A DNA stretch of 64,000 nucleotides from Halomonas sp. Lineage in GTDB: Bacteria; Pseudomonadota; Gammaproteobacteria; Pseudomonadales; Halomonadaceae. Positions 40,134 to 49,154 of this stretch are shown here, in pieces. The position numbers were made by a program, and so were the translations under genes. Where the stretch lies: assembly GCF_029263665.1 (NCBI RefSeq), contig NZ_JAJUFQ010000002.1, forward strand, positions 186,001 to 250,000. The letters are read 5' to 3'. The notes beneath the pieces were generated by a model. That model did no database searches, was not told the origin of the DNA, and saw only the letters and a program-made list of their open reading frames with translations. Position 1 is the stretch's first letter. Every line of letters starts with the position of its first letter.

Positions 40134-40907
40134 CTACTGGCCCTGAATCGCAGCTACAGCAGCACGTGCGGCGGCACTGACTGCCACGACCAATGGCACC
40201 TCGAAGCGTGGTTGCAGGCGGAGAGCCGAGGCGGAAAGAGGTCCTCCGCCCATGATCACGGCCTCGGCGCCATCCTCATCAATGGAGATCTGAACCGCCT
40301 CGGCCAGGGCTGCATCAAGTGCCTCTGGAGATTGCACCAGTTGTGTAGGGTCGCCCGGTGTTACCCGGGTACCGAGATAAAGGTCCGCATAACCGAGGTC
40401 GGCCGCTTTCTGGCGGAAGGATTCGATCAATCCCTGATCCGGGGTAACCGTCACGATGCCGAATGCACGCCCACCACGGGCAGCCTCATGAAAGACTTCT
40501 TCGCCAATGCCAAATACGGGGATATCGACAGCCTCTCTCAATGCTTCGAGTCCGGGGTCACTGAAGGCCGAGACGATGATGGCGGCCACTCTTTCATCCT
40601 TGGCAGCTTCAACGCCAATGGCAACGACACCTGATGCTGCCCTGGTCATGTCTTCCGGTGTCGTCAGCAAGGGGGGAGCCGAGCTATTGCTGCGTTCGAT
40701 CACATTGGCCACACCGATGGTTTCATGACGGGCCAGGTTGGCCATCGAGTGAGTCGCCTCGGCGTTCGAATTGGGATTGATCAGGACAATCGAGGGCAAG
40801 CTATCGTCATTGCTCAGAGGCAGTGTTGGATCATCGGACGCCAGGGCGATACTGGACAGAAGACATACGCCAAACAGGCCACCACTGGTGAATACGTTGC
40901 GCATCAT
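40134..40907 (-). CDS. Asp/Glu/hydantoin racemase superfamily protein with predicted signal peptide
   Basis: MMRNVFTSGGLFGVCLLSSIALASDD leader; LINPNSNAEATHSM; IIVSAFSDPGLEALREAVDIPVFGIGEEV; VIMGGGPLS. Confidence 0.78.
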   Translation of the reverse strand: MMRNVFTSGGLFGVCLLSSIALASDDPTLPLSNDDSLPSIVLINPNSNAEATHSMANLARHETIGVANVIERSNSSAPPLLTTPEDMTRAASGVVAIGVEAAKDERVAAIIVSAFSDPGLEALREAVDIPVFGIGEEVFHEAARGGRAFGIVTVTPDQGLIESFRQKAADLGYADLYLGTRVTPGDPTQLVQSPEALDAALAEAVQISIDEDGAEAVIMGGGPLSASALRLQPRFEVPLVVAVSAAARAAVAAIQGQ

Positions 40908-40968
40908 GGCACTACACATACTGGAGAAGAACTGTCTGGGCATCACGGGGATACTCCATTTATTGTCA

Positions 40969-41874
40969 TTATGTTCGAGAAATGCGCCGGCATACGCTAT
41001 GCAGTGCAGCAGCCAGAGCCTGGGTGGCCGGGCCCGCATCATCACGCCTGGCATAGACCAGGAACAGTTCCTCGTGCCGACGGCCACCTTCGTTCAAGCA
41101 TAGCGGCTTGAGGGTCCCAGCTTCGAGCTCTTCCTGAATATGTTCGCTGGGTAGCCAGGCGAAGCCCAGACCATCCTTGACGAACTGAATGGAAGTCCTG
41201 AGGTGGGATACCGTCCAGCGCTGCTCGGCCACCAGCCAGCCGGCATCCTGACGACGCTTGATGCCAGTATCACGCACTACGAACTGGCGATGCTCACGTA
41301 GGTCATCTGGCGTCAGTTCCCGCCCCAGTTGGTGCAGAGGGTGGTCAGGATGGGCCACGGCGATGAATTCCACTTCCAACAGAGATTGCCCCAGATAGCC
41401 CGGCGGCAAACGATTGGTAATGATCAGGTCAGCCTCGCCATTGAACAGGGCCTCATGGGTACCGGAAAGCACCGATTCAATCAGTTGCACTCGGGTGGAG
41501 CGGCTTTCAGGAACAAAGGCGGCCAGGGCGCGACTGAGCAATACCGGAGGAAAAATGATCTCCACCGCCAAGCGCACTTCGGTTTCCCAGCCTTCTGCCA
41601 GATCGTGCGCCAGCCGCTCCAGAGCGAGCGCTTCGTCGATCAGTACTCGCGCACGACGCAGCAACACCTCTCCCGCAGGAGACAACTCGGCCTTGCGCCC
41701 ACGCATGGTCAATATCTCGACAGGCAGTTGCTCCTGCATGCCCTTCAATGCATAGCTTACCGAAGACTGGCTCTTGTTCAGCGCCTCCGCCGCCTGGGCA
41801 AAACTACCTTCATCAACGACAGCCTGAAGCGCAGCCCACTGTTCGAGGCTGATCCGGGGAATCCTGTTGGTCAT
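40969..41874 (-). CDS. LysR family regulator
   Basis: ISLEQWAALQAVVDEGSFAQAAEALNKSQSSVSYALKGMQ. Confidence 0.92.
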   Translation of the reverse strand: MTNRIPRISLEQWAALQAVVDEGSFAQAAEALNKSQSSVSYALKGMQEQLPVEILTMRGRKAELSPAGEVLLRRARVLIDEALALERLAHDLAEGWETEVRLAVEIIFPPVLLSRALAAFVPESRSTRVQLIESVLSGTHEALFNGEADLIITNRLPPGYLGQSLLEVEFIAVAHPDHPLHQLGRELTPDDLREHRQFVVRDTGIKRRQDAGWLVAEQRWTVSHLRTSIQFVKDGLGFAWLPSEHIQEELEAGTLKPLCLNEGGRRHEELFLVYARRDDAGPATQALAAALHSVCRRISRT

Positions 41875-41989
41875 GGGGTTCATCCATCGGATTTTCCGTT
41901 CATCATGCGCTAAAACCTTCAACCATTCCTCTACTGGCCTTCGGTAAGCTTGCTTCAACACTGAAGAACATCCAACGAGGAGGTTCACC

Positions 41990-42679
41990 ATGATGCTTCG
42001 TCGTGCCAACGAACGCGGTTATGCCGACCACGGCTGGCTGCGTTCTTTCCATACATTCTCCTTTGCCAACTACTACGATCCGCAGCATATGGGCTTCCGC
42101 AAGCTGCGCGTGATCAACGAGGATCGGGTCAAGGGAGGCCATGGCTTTGGCGCTCATCCGCACCAGAACATGGAGATCATCTCCTACGTGCTGGAAGGTG
42201 AAATGGCTCACAAGGACAGCATGGGCAACGGCGCCACCATGCAACCAGGCGATGTCCAGCGCATGTCGGCAGGTACCGGTGTGGTGCATAGCGAGTTCAA
42301 CCACTCGGACGATCAGGGTCTGCATTTCCTGCAGATCTGGATCGAACCGAAGGCACTCGACATCGCTCCGGGTTATGAGCAGAAGACCTTTCCTGTCGCA
42401 GAGCGTCAGGGTAACTGGCGTTTGTTGGTGTCTGAGGATGGGCGTGATGGATCGGTCAGCATCAACCAGGACATCAATCTCTACGCAGGCATCTTCGATG
42501 CGGGCGAAAAGGCGGAAATACCGACGCTGCGTCATGCCTGGCTGCATATTGCCCGGGGTGAGGCAGAGGTCAACGGCCAACGGCTCAGTGCAGGGGATGC
42601 CGCTGCCTTCGAGCCCGGTGAGGCCATCGAGGTGACTGGCAAGGACAATGCCGAAGTCCTGCTGTTCGACCTGGCGTAG
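41990..42679 (+). CDS. Pirin family protein
   Basis: RRANERGYADHGWLRSFHTFSFANYYDPQHMGF; HPHQNMEIISYVLEG. Confidence 0.93.
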   Translation: MMLRRANERGYADHGWLRSFHTFSFANYYDPQHMGFRKLRVINEDRVKGGHGFGAHPHQNMEIISYVLEGEMAHKDSMGNGATMQPGDVQRMSAGTGVVHSEFNHSDDQGLHFLQIWIEPKALDIAPGYEQKTFPVAERQGNWRLLVSEDGRDGSVSINQDINLYAGIFDAGEKAEIPTLRHAWLHIARGEAEVNGQRLSAGDAAAFEPGEAIEVTGKDNAEVLLFDLA

Positions 42680-42686
42680 CTATTTC

Positions 42687-42718
42687 ATGTGAGTAAAAGT
42701 CAATGTGAGTAAAAGCCA
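42687..42718. repeat. Tandem duplication 2 x 16 bp
   Basis: ATGTGAGTAAAAGTCA / ATGTGAGTAAAAGCCA. Confidence 0.95.
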
Positions 42719-42720
42719 AA

Positions 42721-42745
42721 CAGGGCCGGGGATACCCCGGCCCTG
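42721..42745 (+). terminator. Rho-independent-type terminator after pirin gene
   Basis: CAGGGCCGGGG-ATA-CCCCGGCCCTG then TTCTTT. Confidence 0.85.
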
Positions 42746-42747
42746 TT

Positions 42748-42779
42748 CTTTGCTGTGCTTTGTCTTTGCTGTGCTTTGG
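42748..42779. repeat. Tandem duplication 2 x 16 bp, different sequence from the one before the hairpin
   Basis: CTTTGCTGTGCTTTGT / CTTTGCTGTGCTTTGG. Confidence 0.95.
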
Positions 42780-42896
42780 CAGGAGATATATCACTGACAC
42801 ATTTCATACAGATGTTTGCCTTTAGCGGACAATCATTTTGCCTGCACATTTGAAGCTGGTAGGGTGCTGCCACTCGCCGCGATGGACTGCGGCGCC

Positions 42897-42943
42897 CTTG
42901 TTCGACACAGCTCTTATTCGACATAGCCCTATTCGGCGCAGTA
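42897..42943. repeat. Degenerate tandem repeat about 3 x 16 bp upstream of the POT gene
   Basis: CTTGTTCGACACAGCT / CTTATTCGACATAGCC / CTATTCGGCGCAGTA. Confidence 0.85.
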
Positions 42944-42957
42944 TTGAGGCAAACACG

Positions 42958-44421
42958 ATGACGACCGAAAACGTCTCACGATCCGCCCCGGAGAAGCAGT
43001 TCTTCGGCCACCCACGATCCCTTGCCACGCTGTTCGGCATGGAGATCTGGGAACGCTTCTCCTTCTACGGCATGCAGGCCATCCTGCTGATCTATCTCTA
43101 CTACGAAGTCAGTCGTGGGGGCCTGGGCATCAGCCAGCCGGTCGCCATAGGCATCGTCGGTGCCTACGGCAGCGGTGTCTATCTGGCCTCGATCCTCGGC
43201 GGCTGGTTCGCTGACCGAATCTTTGGTGCAGAGCGCACCCTGTTCTATTCCGGCCTTGTGGTCATGCTGGGCCACATTGCGCTGGCGGTTCTGCCTGGCG
43301 TACATGGCGTTACCGCTGGCTTGATCTGCGTGGCGTTGGGCAGCGGTGGGGTCAAGGCCACCTGCTCCTCACTGGTGGGGGCATTGTACGAACCTGGCAG
43401 CGATCGCCGCGACGCCGGTTTCTCGATCTTCTATCTGGGTATCAACGTCGGGGGCTTTGTCGGCCCGCTGCTGACAGGACTGCTGCAACAGAACGCCGGG
43501 TTCCACTATGGCTTCGGCATCGCCGCCATCGGCATGGCGCTTGGTCTGACCCAGTATGCCTTCGGGCGCAAGCAGCTACCGGCGTCACAGAAGACTGCTC
43601 CCAACCCGCTGGAAGCCGGAAGGCTCAAGTATTATGGTCTGGCCGTTATCGCCCTGGTCGGCGCGCTGTTGGGGGCTGTTGCGCTGGGCTGGGTGCGCGC
43701 CGACAACCTGTCTGACGTACTGCTGGTGGTCATCGCCATCGCCGCCGTCGCCTATTTCGCCATCATCCTCAGCTCGCCCCGCATCAATGCCGAGGAGCGT
43801 CGTCGCGTACTGGCATTCATTCCGCTGTTTCTGACCAGCGGCGCCTACTGGGCCCTGTACAGCCAGTCCTATACCGTCATTACCGCCTTCTTCGACCAGC
43901 GTGTGGACCGCAGCGTGTTCGGCTGGGAAGTGCCTGTCGGCTGGCTGGTCTCTGCCCAGGCGTTGACCGTGATCGTCCTCTCCGGTGTCTTCGCCTGGCT
44001 GTGGACCACTCTCGGCAAGCGCCAGCCCAGCTCAGCCAGCAAGTTCGTCATCGCCATGTTCGTCATCGGCCTGACGTTCCTCGGCTACCTGCCCTACCTG
44101 GGCGCCGAAGGTGCCGCCATGCCGTTATTCATGCTGGTATTGCTGTTGCTGGGCTTCACTGCCTCCGAGCTGTGCCTGTCTCCCATCGGGCTGTCGGTGA
44201 CCACTCGTCTGGCGCCAGCTGCCTTCCAGACCCAGATGATGGCGCTGTTCTTCATGTCTCTGGCGTTGGGTTTCGCCGCTGGTGGCTCACTGGGCGCCTT
44301 CTACACTGAAGCCAATGAAGTGAACTACTTCATCGCCATGGCTGGACTCGGTATCGTCACGGCGGTATTGCTGATGCTGTGCCTGCCGTTCATCAAGCGG
44401 GCCTCTCGCGGTACGGAATAA
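42958..44421 (+). CDS. POT/PTR family proton-dependent oligopeptide transporter
   Basis: FGMEIWERFSFYGMQAILLIYLYYEV; GGWFADRIFGAERTLFYSG; FSIFYLGINVGGFVGPLL. Confidence 0.93.
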   Translation: MTTENVSRSAPEKQFFGHPRSLATLFGMEIWERFSFYGMQAILLIYLYYEVSRGGLGISQPVAIGIVGAYGSGVYLASILGGWFADRIFGAERTLFYSGLVVMLGHIALAVLPGVHGVTAGLICVALGSGGVKATCSSLVGALYEPGSDRRDAGFSIFYLGINVGGFVGPLLTGLLQQNAGFHYGFGIAAIGMALGLTQYAFGRKQLPASQKTAPNPLEAGRLKYYGLAVIALVGALLGAVALGWVRADNLSDVLLVVIAIAAVAYFAIILSSPRINAEERRRVLAFIPLFLTSGAYWALYSQSYTVITAFFDQRVDRSVFGWEVPVGWLVSAQALTVIVLSGVFAWLWTTLGKRQPSSASKFVIAMFVIGLTFLGYLPYLGAEGAAMPLFMLVLLLLGFTASELCLSPIGLSVTTRLAPAAFQTQMMALFFMSLALGFAAGGSLGAFYTEANEVNYFIAMAGLGIVTAVLLMLCLPFIKRASRGTE

Positions 44422-44430
44422 GGACACATC

Positions 44431-45720
44431 ATGCGACTCCAGGATCACCACCTCCCCGGCCTGCATCTCGTCGATCATCGTATCGAGGTCCCTCTGGACT
44501 GGTCACGGCCGGAGAGTGGCAAGACCATCGAGGTATTCTTCCGCGAGGTCTGTCACATCAATCAGCGTGATGCGGATCTGCCGTTGCTGGTCTACCTCCA
44601 GGGCGGCCCTGGAGGCAAGTCACCCCGCCCTTCCGAGAATGGGCCCGGCTGGCTGCTGGAAGCGGTCAAGCACTTCCGGGTGATACTGCCTGATCAGCGC
44701 GGCACTGGTCGCAGTTCTCGGATCACGGCTGCCACCATGGCAGCCTTCGACAGCCCCGAGGCCGGGGCCGACTACCTGGCCTGCTTCGATACCCATGCCA
44801 TCATCGCCGACCTCGAACACATTCGGAACGAGGTCTATGGTGGTGTGAGCTGGCACACGCTGGGGCAGAGCTATGGCGGCTTTCTCACGCTCAGCTATCT
44901 GTCCTGGGCACCGCAAGGCCTGGAGAAGTGTCTGGTCACCGGTGGTATTCCGAGCCTCACACCGGATGCCGATGAGGTCTATCGCCTCACCTACCAGCGA
45001 GTGCTGCGCAAGATGTCGGCATTTCGCGCCCGCTTCCCGGAGGACGGCCACAAGCTGGATGCTATTGCCGATTTCATCCAGCAGCATCAGCCACGTCTAC
45101 CCAATGGCGACCTTCTAACCATCAGGCGCTTCCAGACACTGGGAATGCTGCTGGGCATGGGAGATGGTGCCGAACGCCTTCACTGGCTGTTGGAAGAAGC
45201 CTTCACCGATGACAGCCAGCAGGCGCTCAATCATCATTTCCTGGTGGAGGTGATGAACCACACAGGATTCGATGAGAATCCGCTCTATGCCGCCATCCAC
45301 GAGCATATCTACGCGACTCCCGAGTCTTCCTGCGACTGGGCGGCACAACGCCAACGGGAGCAACACTCCGAGTTCGCGGAGTCGCACCGGCCACTGCAGT
45401 TGACCGGCGAGATGATCTATCCATGGATGTTCGACGAGATCCATGTCCTCAAACCGTTCCGGGATGCGGTGCATTGCCTCGCCCAGAGGCGTCTGTCCCG
45501 GCCCTTCTACGATCCCGAGCGGCTGGCAAATAACCAGGTCCCGGTCGCGGCCCTGATCTACTTCGATGACATGTACGTGGATGCAAGGCTGTCGGTGGCC
45601 AGTGCCGAAGCGATCGGCAACCTGCGCTACTGGATCACCAACGAGTACGAACATGACGGCCTGCGTCAGGATGCCGGCGTGTTCAAGAGACTTTGCGAAC
45701 TCATCGCAAATGCATCATGA
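44431..45720 (+). CDS. Proline iminopeptidase-like alpha/beta hydrolase
   Basis: VYLQGGPGGKSPRPSENGPGWLLEAVKHFRVILPDQRGTGRSS; TLGQSYGGFLTLSYL nucleophile elbow GQSYGG. Confidence 0.9.
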   Translation: MRLQDHHLPGLHLVDHRIEVPLDWSRPESGKTIEVFFREVCHINQRDADLPLLVYLQGGPGGKSPRPSENGPGWLLEAVKHFRVILPDQRGTGRSSRITAATMAAFDSPEAGADYLACFDTHAIIADLEHIRNEVYGGVSWHTLGQSYGGFLTLSYLSWAPQGLEKCLVTGGIPSLTPDADEVYRLTYQRVLRKMSAFRARFPEDGHKLDAIADFIQQHQPRLPNGDLLTIRRFQTLGMLLGMGDGAERLHWLLEEAFTDDSQQALNHHFLVEVMNHTGFDENPLYAAIHEHIYATPESSCDWAAQRQREQHSEFAESHRPLQLTGEMIYPWMFDEIHVLKPFRDAVHCLAQRRLSRPFYDPERLANNQVPVAALIYFDDMYVDARLSVASAEAIGNLRYWITNEYEHDGLRQDAGVFKRLCELIANAS

Positions 45721-45774
45721 AAAGAGCTGGCGGATGACAACTGGTTTCATCTCAACTGCGAGATTTCAAATACG

Positions 45775-45969
45775 TCATCCGTCCGTTTTCTTCTTGTACG
45801 ACACACCACCTGCGCCGTAATGCTGCTTGTCCATTTCACTGATGATGACATGCACACTTTCCTTAGATGAACCGAGAGCTCGCTGGCAGGCTTCCGTGAG
45901 CTCATGAATCAGGGCCTCCTTCTGCTCGTCACTGCGGCCTTTGAGAATATTGATGTTGATGATTGGCAT
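45775..45969 (-). CDS. 4-oxalocrotonate tautomerase family protein
   Basis: MPIININILKGRSDEQKEALIHELTEACQRALGSSKESVHVIISEM. Confidence 0.9.
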   Translation of the reverse strand: MPIININILKGRSDEQKEALIHELTEACQRALGSSKESVHVIISEMDKQHYGAGGVSYKKKTDG

Positions 45970-46048
45970 GTTTTTACCCTTGATCATTCAATGTAAGACC
46001 AGTCGTCATGAAGCTTCTGGCATTGCGTCAGCCGATGTTACCTCACCC

Positions 46049-46110
46049 AGAGATACTTCCAGAGACACTTCTTAGAGGTACTTCTTAGAGATGCTTTTTA
46101 TAGAGGCACC
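46049..46110. repeat. Degenerate tandem repeat, 5 units of 12-15 bp (last partial)
   Basis: AGAGATACTTCC / AGAGACACTTCTT / AGAGGTACTTCTT / AGAGATGCTTTTTAT / AGAGGCACC. Confidence 0.9.
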
Positions 46111-46207
46111 AAGGCTCGATACAGCACAGTTTGTGTTGGTGACGCATATATCTGAAGGCTCTTAAGCACATGTATGATGGCAAAGTACGTCTCGAGAAGG
46201 CCAGGAC

Positions 46208-46241
46208 AGCGTCTATCAATCTCCAGCGTCTATCAATCGCC
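46208..46241. repeat. Tandem duplication 2 x 17 bp
   Basis: AGCGTCTATCAATCTCC / AGCGTCTATCAATCGCC. Confidence 0.95.
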
Positions 46242-46487
46242 AAAATGTACATACATTTCCCCTCACCTTACTCTGCTATGTTCGCCACATTCAGAGTGTT
46301 TTGAAAGAAAGCACCTTGAGGAGATAAGAATAAAACCTAAATAATCAATCAATTAACAATAGGATGGTCATACTCCCGGTAAATCCGATAGTTTCTGCCT
46401 TGCACTAAAGGTGATGCAACCTCGCAAAATAATGTCTATACATAAAACTCAATAATCACAACGAACCATCACACAGTGGACGCAACA

Positions 46488-47918
46488 ATGAAGAAAACCA
46501 GCGCCATGTCATCGGCAACCAGCGATGCGCCACGTCGCGAGCTTCCGCATCCCTTTGTCATTCTGTTCTTTCTTGCCATCTTGGCGACCCTGGCCACCTA
46601 TCTGATTCCCAGTGGCGCCTATGAGCGCACGACCAACGAGCAGGGACGTAGCGTCATCGTCGATGGGACCTACCAGTTGATGGACAGCACACCCATTGGC
46701 CTGCTCGACTTCTTCAATGCCTTGTTCCAGGGCATGAGCGCTGGTTCCTCGATCATCTTCTACCTGATCATCATTGGCGGCACCTTCGGGGTCTTACGCC
46801 AGACCCGCGCCATTGAAGGCCTTGTTGCCTTGATTCTGCGCAAGCTTGCCGGTCGCGAGATTCTGATCATCCCGATCATGATGGTGTTCTTCGCCACTTG
46901 CTCCGCCACCTACGGCATGATCGAAGGCAGCATCATCTACATCTTCATCCTCTTGCCGCTGGTACGCCGGGCTGGCTACGACGCCATCGTTGCCGCCGCC
47001 ATTCCCCTGATCGGCACTGCCATCGGCTATACCGGCTCTTTCCTCAACCCCTTCAACGTCGGGGTTGCCCAGACCATTGCCGGGCTGCCGCTGTTCTCTG
47101 GCATGCCCTTTCGAATTCTGTGCTGGGTGATACTGGTCAGTCTCAGCGCAGGTTATGTGATGCTCTATGCCCGCCGTGTGCAGGCCAACCCGCTACGTAG
47201 TCATGTTCATGACATCGTCCATGACACCGCGCCTGCGGATGGCGGCGACGCTCCTGTCACCGCTGAGCTCAATCGTCGGCATCTGTGGATTCTCGCTGCC
47301 TTCGCTATTTCCCTGGCTGTCGTGATCTATGGTTCCAGCACGCTCGGCTGGTACCTCAAGGAAATGGCAGGCATGTTCTTCCTGCTGGGCATCGTCACAG
47401 GCATCCTTGGCGGCATGAGGGCCAACGACATCGCCCGAGCCTTCTCCAATGGCTGCAAGGACATGATGGAAGGTGCTCTGGCAGTAGGCCTTGCCTACAC
47501 CATCGTGGTGATCGTGCAGGAAAGCCAGACCATCGACACCATCATTCACTTCCTCTCGGATATCGTCAGCGGCGCATCTTCCACGTTGGCGTCACTCGGC
47601 ATGTTCGCCGCCCAAAGCCTGATGAACTTTATTGTCACTTCCGGTAGTGGCCAGGCAGCGCTGACCATGCCGGTCATGGTTCCCTTGGCAGATCTCGCGG
47701 ACGTCAACCGTCAGGTGGCAGTGCTGGCCTTCCAGTTCGGCGATGGCATCTCCAATGCCTTCACGCCTACTGCTGGCTGGTTGATGGCGGGGCTGGCCAT
47801 TGCCGGTATTCCCTGGAGCCGGTGGATGCGTTTCATGTTGCCATTGATCGTTGTTCTCTATGGTACCTGTGCCGTACTGGTACTGATTGCCAACCAGTTC
47901 GTATGGCCTGCGGCCTGA
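46488..47918 (+). CDS. YfcC-family (DcuC/ArcD-like) membrane transporter
   Basis: HPFVILFFLAILATLATYLIPSGAYER; GGTFGVLRQTRAIEGLV; SATYGMIEGSIIYIFILLPLVRRAGYDAIVAAAIPLIG. Confidence 0.8.
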   Translation: MKKTSAMSSATSDAPRRELPHPFVILFFLAILATLATYLIPSGAYERTTNEQGRSVIVDGTYQLMDSTPIGLLDFFNALFQGMSAGSSIIFYLIIIGGTFGVLRQTRAIEGLVALILRKLAGREILIIPIMMVFFATCSATYGMIEGSIIYIFILLPLVRRAGYDAIVAAAIPLIGTAIGYTGSFLNPFNVGVAQTIAGLPLFSGMPFRILCWVILVSLSAGYVMLYARRVQANPLRSHVHDIVHDTAPADGGDAPVTAELNRRHLWILAAFAISLAVVIYGSSTLGWYLKEMAGMFFLLGIVTGILGGMRANDIARAFSNGCKDMMEGALAVGLAYTIVVIVQESQTIDTIIHFLSDIVSGASSTLASLGMFAAQSLMNFIVTSGSGQAALTMPVMVPLADLADVNRQVAVLAFQFGDGISNAFTPTAGWLMAGLAIAGIPWSRWMRFMLPLIVVLYGTCAVLVLIANQFVWPAA

Positions 47919-47946
47919 ACCACCCTCATTCATGATGGAGCTTTGC

Positions 47947-49131
47947 ATGGTCGCGATGCCAACAGAAGAAAGCCTGGCGATGATAGAAAGGCTGATCGCC
48001 TTCGATACCACCAGCAGTCTCAGCAATCTTGAGCTGATTGACGATATAAAGACCATGCTGGAGGCAGAAGACATCCCTTGCACCCTGGTGCATAACGAGG
48101 CAGGCACCAAGGCCAATCTGATTGCCGAGATAGGCCCTCGGGATACCCCCGCCATCATCGTCTCGGGTCACACGGATGTGGTACCTGCTGATAGTGCGCA
48201 GTGGACTGTCACAGCTCCTTTCGAGGCCCGCCGTCTCGATGGCCGCCTGTACGGTCGAGGCAGTGCAGACATGAAGGGGTTCATCGGTATCGCTCTGAAC
48301 AAGCTGATCCCCTTGCACCATCAACTGAAGACCTCCAGTGTGGTATTGGCCCTGTCCTTCGATGAGGAGCTCGGCTGTCTGGGAGCTCCGCTGATGATGC
48401 CGCACTTGAGAGACCTGGCTCCGCGCCTGCGCGGCGCCATCATCGGTGAACCCACTGAGATGCGTATCGGCAATGCCCATAAGGGACATATCGCAGCCCG
48501 TGCGACGATCATCGGGAAGGGCGGTCATTCGGGATATCCGGAGCGAGGCATCAATGCCATCGACCTGGCAGCGGAACTCATCACCCACTTGCGCCGCTTT
48601 GGCATTCAGAAGCGCCTGGACCAACGGGACTCACGCTTCGACCCTCCCTACTCCACCGTCCATACCGGCTTGATTCAGGGTGGCAGTGCGCTGAACAAGA
48701 TTCCCGATCGCTGTACCTTCGATTTCGAAATGCGCACGTTGCCCGACCAGCGCCCTGATGAGTTGTTCGACCAGGTACGAGAGGCCTTTCCTGATGGGCT
48801 GGCTGAGGATATTCAGCCTCTGGCCCGACAGGCCAGCCTGGAGCTGGAATGCACAGGCCAATATCCCCAGCTCAATGAGACGTGCAGCAGCTATCTGCAC
48901 TGGATCGCTGAGCTGACCCAAGGCGATGCCACGCCGATGCCTCTCGGTTTCGGCTGCGAAGCCGGACTTTTTGCTCAACAGGGCATTCCCGCCGTGGTTT
49001 GCGGGCCCGGAAGCATTCACCAGGCACACCTGCCTGATGAATACATCACGCTGGATCAGATCTCTGCCTGCGAGGCATTTTTCGAGCGCCTGATCACCCA
49101 TTTGCACGCCGGTCTTCCTTCATTCAACTAG
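47947..49131 (+). CDS. argE: Acetylornithine deacetylase-like M20 peptidase
   Basis: IIVSGHTDVVPADSAQWTVTAPFEARRLDGRLYGRGSADMKGFIG; EELGCLG; GGHSGYPERGINAID. Confidence 0.88.
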   Translation: MVAMPTEESLAMIERLIAFDTTSSLSNLELIDDIKTMLEAEDIPCTLVHNEAGTKANLIAEIGPRDTPAIIVSGHTDVVPADSAQWTVTAPFEARRLDGRLYGRGSADMKGFIGIALNKLIPLHHQLKTSSVVLALSFDEELGCLGAPLMMPHLRDLAPRLRGAIIGEPTEMRIGNAHKGHIAARATIIGKGGHSGYPERGINAIDLAAELITHLRRFGIQKRLDQRDSRFDPPYSTVHTGLIQGGSALNKIPDRCTFDFEMRTLPDQRPDELFDQVREAFPDGLAEDIQPLARQASLELECTGQYPQLNETCSSYLHWIAELTQGDATPMPLGFGCEAGLFAQQGIPAVVCGPGSIHQAHLPDEYITLDQISACEAFFERLITHLHAGLPSFN

Positions 49132-49154
49132 TGCTTCATGCGGAGAAATCGCCC

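Noticed and set aside
42838-42957. 40-codon N-terminal extension of the POT transporter
   Set aside because: Extension translates the spacer tandem repeat; the conserved protein starts at MTTENVSRSAP (42958).
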